NCBI GenBank assembly: GCA_009760855.2
Contig: WPIO01000022.1
Coordinates: 3,049,001 to 3,113,000, forward strand
Source: Cristatella mucedo
Taxonomy: Eukaryota; Bryozoa; Phylactolaemata; Cristatellidae
Direction: 5' to 3'
Length of the DNA: 64,000 nucleotides
Position 1 is the stretch's first letter. The number at the start of each line of letters is the position of its first letter. This document shows, one piece after another, positions 60,666-64,000 of the stretch. Made by a program: the position numbers and the translations under genes. Under the pieces are notes generated by a model. That model worked only from the letters and a program-made list of their open reading frames with translations, was not told the origin of the DNA and searched no databases.

Positions 60666-61690
60666 CTAGTAAATAAATTTGTTCTTTCTTAATTTCCGGA
60701 TAGCTGCATAGTTGCCAGAAAGAAATTCCATGCAAGACCTTAGCACTATATCATTACACAGCTGCATCAAGTACGAGAGGGGAAAATGGTGAGATGAATA
60801 CAGGCAGACGGTGACAGCCTAATTCTGTCTGCTGCCTCTGTCTGACTGATGGATTACCATGCATGCAAGCTTGCTGCATTCCATTCTTCGATTTTGAGGG
60901 CCTCACACCATCACGAGATTCTCTCACGAGTGACAGCAACAGCAGTGCATCTCAAGAAAACTTGCCTTCGGGACCAGAAATTGCACCGTGCACGACTGCG
61001 AGCCGGCGAGCGACGACATTTCTACCATGAAACCCTTCACACATTTGAAGACAAGCTCAGCCCGCTTAAGACACCACGGTATGGTCATCTCCTACAACAG
61101 AGTTGCTTACCAGCTTCTGCAGTTGGCCACATCAAACTTGCTACCTCGACCAAGAATATGCACAGACAGGGTCAAAAAGCAGCTAGCGGGCAGCAGCAGC
61201 AGCAGCTAGCAGCAGCAGCAAGCAAACTGCCAGTGGCAGCAGCTAGCGGGCAGCATCAGCTAGTGGGCAGCATCAGATGGTGGGCAGCATCAGATGGTGG
61301 GAAGCAGCAGGTAGCTAGCTGGCAGCATAAGCTAGTGGGCAGCATCAGAAGCAAGCAGGCAGCAGCAGCTAGCTGGCAGCAGCAGGTAGCTAGCTGGCAG
61401 CAGCAGCTAGCTGGCAGCAGCAGCTAGCAGCAGCAACAGAAGCCCTCATCGACCCTCACCTCGGTCATATGATGGCAGAGGAGAAGTGGCACCGTGATTG
61501 TTGTAACGTCGTAGTGGAAGCACACCTTGAGCACATTTCGCAGGCCCAATATCACCGGGTGCCTCGAGCTGATGTCACCGAGGAGGCGGCTCTCGTCGTC
61601 GACAACCAAGTGGAACACTGTATGCACCTCGGCCAGGTTGGAGTGCCTCGTTATGTAAAAGTCACCCTTCTTCAGCTTGGCAATTTTATC
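60666..61690 (-). CDS. FERRY3: FERRY endosomal Rab5-effector complex subunit 3 (C12orf4), C-terminal exons
   Basis: Subunit of the FERRY complex, which links early endosomes to mRNA in animals. Exon 61690-61460 encodes [51 protein letters not shown] and [13 protein letters not shown]. Exon 61091-60966 encodes [31 protein letters not shown] and CTVQFLVPK. Both are in phase 0 and read through the join as [19 protein letters not shown], the conserved C-terminal block of the family as I recall it. The donor after exon two is AAG|GCAAGT, a GC-AG intron. A terminal exon at 60761-60666 (acceptor TGATGCAG, 31 codons, TAG) fits phase and expected length, but its residues are not clearly conserved. Upstream exons, most of an approximately 550-residue protein, are not recognised and may lie beyond the window. 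Confidence 0.75.
61186..61437. repeat. GCAGCAGCTAGC-type minisatellite
   Basis: About 250 bases of imperfect repeats built from GGCAGCAGCAGCTAGCT, GTGGGCAGCATCAG and GCAGCAGGTAGCTAGCTG. It occupies most of the 368-bp FERRY3 intron, starting about 20 bases from one splice donor. Confidence 0.92.
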
Positions 61691-61769
61691 CTGCAGCAGG
61701 TGACACACACTGGGATGGGCAACACACACTGGCATGGACGATAAGCAATAAGAGGCACGATCGCGCAAT

Positions 61770-62763
61770 GAAAATGAAAAAATATTTCATAAGTTTTTAA
61801 TTTTTTTTAATCAAACAAAATTAAAAGTACCTGTGGGTTCCTCATTGTTACCTGCAATAATTGCATAAATTTGCTATGCACATAGCTCTCTTTTGTTCTG
61901 GGTAGTTATACAAAAGTTTGGTTCATTTTCCTTTTAATTTCTCACTTTTGGTGTTTTTCAAATTAAATTATAACTGAGATATATATTACATTTTAACACA
62001 TTTATATCCATACTAGTTTGCTTCTGACTGGTCGGCAAAGGCTAGTAAATCACCAATGACAAGTCACTGGGGTGGATAACATGTCATCAAACGTCCTCGA
62101 GCTTAATTTTCTGTGATCATGGACATTTATGGCAATACTTATCCAACCACAATCAGAAATTAACAACTGCAGTGATGTACAAAGAGAGCTGGTCACATCT
62201 AAAATTTCACGTTGATCAGTCAAGTATTGGCTGAGCTACAAAATTTACAAGGTACACAGCTACACTGTAAATGAAGCTCACCAGCATGTACCTCAAGAAG
62301 CTAGAAACATGTACTTCGATGTACCAAGGTTCAACATGATGGGACACAAGTCGCACATGATGCAGAGATTGTTATACGTATTTATAAATAAGTAGCTTCC
62401 ATTTACCTCTGGGCTACACATGGTTTTCACTGTATATGGAAATCGTCGAAACTTCCGACCCCATCATAACATGTTTGTGTTGCAAAGGACCCCAAACAAA
62501 TAGTAGACTGCTGAACACATTTTTTCTAGCTTTTTCTCGACATTTACCCTTTAAGCTGATTTAACCAGCCAAGGATAAGTAAGGTGCCTAAACAGATTTA
62601 AATTTTGTTTAGATTATGCAGTTTCTGGTCTGCACAAGGCATAGGAGTTGCCACTGAAGTGGGAGGGAGAAAGAGCTCAGTCTGGGCTTGACAAAACAGA
62701 GCCCGATTGCTTAATCATGACAGACTGCATCATTCTTTGGAGTTCACTGTCGTTGAAGCAGTT
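61770..62763. other. AT-rich sequence, no recognised gene
   Basis: About 1 kb of AT-rich sequence, presumably intron or upstream region of FERRY3. No exon of that gene could be recognised. Confidence 0.4.
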
Positions 62764-62941
62764 ATATAAATAAATAAATACTAGCTGATTTAACAGCCTC
62801 TTTTTGTATAGCGAGAGAAGAGCCTTCAAGGCTATCACCACCGCTTGCAGTAGCGATAAAGGATCGCCCACTGCAGGATTCGAACCCACGACCTCGGGGC
62901 CGAGATCGTGAAAAGCAACCGCCTTACCTAGTGAGCCATAT
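62764..62941 (-). mobile_element. SINE-B copy, reference quality
   Basis: The reverse complement has head ATGGCTCACTAGGTAAGGCG (box A), CGAGGTCGTGGGTTCGAATC with a perfect box B GGTTCGAATCC at 62886-62876, body CTGCAGTGGGCGATCC, AAGGCTCTTCTCTCGCTATA and GAGGCTGTTAAATCAGCT, and an (ATTT)n tail. It carries no LINE X-like terminus, unlike SINE-A. Confidence 0.88.
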
Positions 62942-64000
62942 AACGTCCAACACACGAGATGTAGAGAAGTCGGGAGGAAGTTCCTTTACGTTTTGAGTCA
63001 CAGAGACACCATAATGACATAGCAGTTTAATCAGCTGTATTTATAGTTCACTGCTAAAGGCCTAGCAGAGGTACGAGAAAATACAAAGCATTATTTTACT
63101 ACTTGCCACGACCAACGTTTTCATTCTTTACTGAAAGCTAGGGTAGGGAATATAACCTCAGTTCTTGTTTGGGCTCATTCAGATAACTGAATGCTTGGTT
63201 CTTCACAGCTATGTAAGAATCGTTGTAAGCTACGGCAGATAAACCCAATCAATGCATCGCTTGTCAGCGTATACATTTCACCTGCAAAGCTCCAGCTAAC
63301 GTAGTATATAACCGGAAGTGAGCCAACCGGCATACATACACGTGGCAAGTTGATCAGCTGACGTCGTCGAGACTGCATGCATACGCGAAAGGTGCATCTA
63401 TCTGAGTGCTGCTAAGCCTTGCTGCGAGCAATTTTACCTGTGCTCTCCCATATCACAGGAGACTTACTACAGCACATCCCAAGCTGGCTAAAAACACACG
63501 TACATATTCTACAAAGTGCCCTGCAGTCTGCAGTGCTGAGCCGCACACACATCGAGTGCATAGGCCACTCAAAGTAAGGGGTGCGCCTGCATACGAGACT
63601 TGTCACAAACCTGCGGCTGGACTCACAGCAAGCAGCTAGCTGGGGCCTACAGTCTTTGAGTGGGGGGGGAGGAGAAGGAGAAGGAGAAGGAAAGGGGGAG
63701 GAGAACGCGGCTCATTCGATCAAACCACGAGTACACGCTCGCATTACACTCACGGCGCACATGGCACACAAGCCATGCTAGAAGTGCTAGGAAGAATGCA
63801 ACCGGGCAAGACGAATTTGCTCATGCAAATTTTCCCAGCCTGCACAATGCCTCAGGTTCATGGTCGGGTTTGGGCGGCTGCAGCCGTTTGAGTGGCTGCA
63901 GCAGATGGGGTAGCGTCGGCCAGGAAGGGCAAGCAGTCGTCAAATGCCAGCAAGCCTCGCTGCCTTACGAGAGACAACTTTCCTTTATCGACATGCGACT
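62942..64000. other. No recognised gene; edge of window
   Basis: A GGAGAA-rich purine run lies at about 63661-63706. The minus strand has an alanine/threonine-rich open stretch ending near 63880, without recognisable homology. Confidence 0.4.

Noticed and set aside
62876-62886. Functional tRNA from the perfect box B in SINE-B
   Set aside because: The 5' part cannot fold as a tRNA and the same head recurs with a fixed non-tRNA body, so it is a SINE.

Overview
This window is invertebrate-like metazoan nuclear DNA. The protein genes are split by spliceosomal introns (GT-AG, plus one likely GC-AG). Long dinucleotide microsatellites are common, and most of the rest is 5'-truncated non-LTR retrotransposons, tRNA-derived SINEs and DNA-transposon relics. 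I see no bacterial operons, CRISPR arrays, rRNA genes or intact tRNA genes. The species cannot be named from sequence alone; the repeats resemble those of aquatic invertebrates.

Four genes are supported by reading exons, splice sites and conserved motifs. (1) FDXR, the mitochondrial NADPH-adrenodoxin reductase, lies on the minus strand at 24649-8319: 11 exons, 506 codons plus stop, apparently complete. (2) A Rho GDP-dissociation inhibitor (ARHGDIA family) lies on the plus strand at 30559-39292: 4 exons, 200 codons, complete. (3) A protein disulfide isomerase (P4HB family) lies on the plus strand at 49894-55253: 8 exons, 498 codons, two CGHC active sites and a C-terminal HDEL. (4) The 3' end of FERRY3 (C12orf4) lies on the minus strand at 61690-60966, with a probable terminal exon at 60761-60666; its 5' exons are not visible here. 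A weaker set of open segments at 57.88-59.06 kb (minus) may be part of another gene.

Layout. 0-8 kb: no convincing gene; retroelement relics and SINE-B copies. 8.3-24.65 kb: FDXR, whose introns hold microsatellites, SINEs and nested LINEs. 25-30.3 kb: a 255-bp inverted duplication 1.3 kb apart, then a LINE relic with a nested SINE. 30.5-39.3 kb: RhoGDI, with repeats in its long introns. 39.3-49.6 kb: intergenic, rich in LINE, SINE and unclassified repeat copies. 49.9-55.3 kb: PDI. 55.3-60.5 kb: LINE relics and a 200-bp (AT)n tract. 60.6-61.7 kb: FERRY3. 61.8-64 kb: mostly featureless.

The genes do not form a pathway. RhoGDI and PDI lie in tandem, in the same order and orientation recalled for ARHGDIA and P4HB on human 17q25, and human FDXR is on the same chromosome arm, which suggests retained ancestral linkage. 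The repeats carry a readable history: two LINE families are inserted into each other, one LINE copy interrupts a SINE, and one SINE family carries a LINE-like 3' tail.
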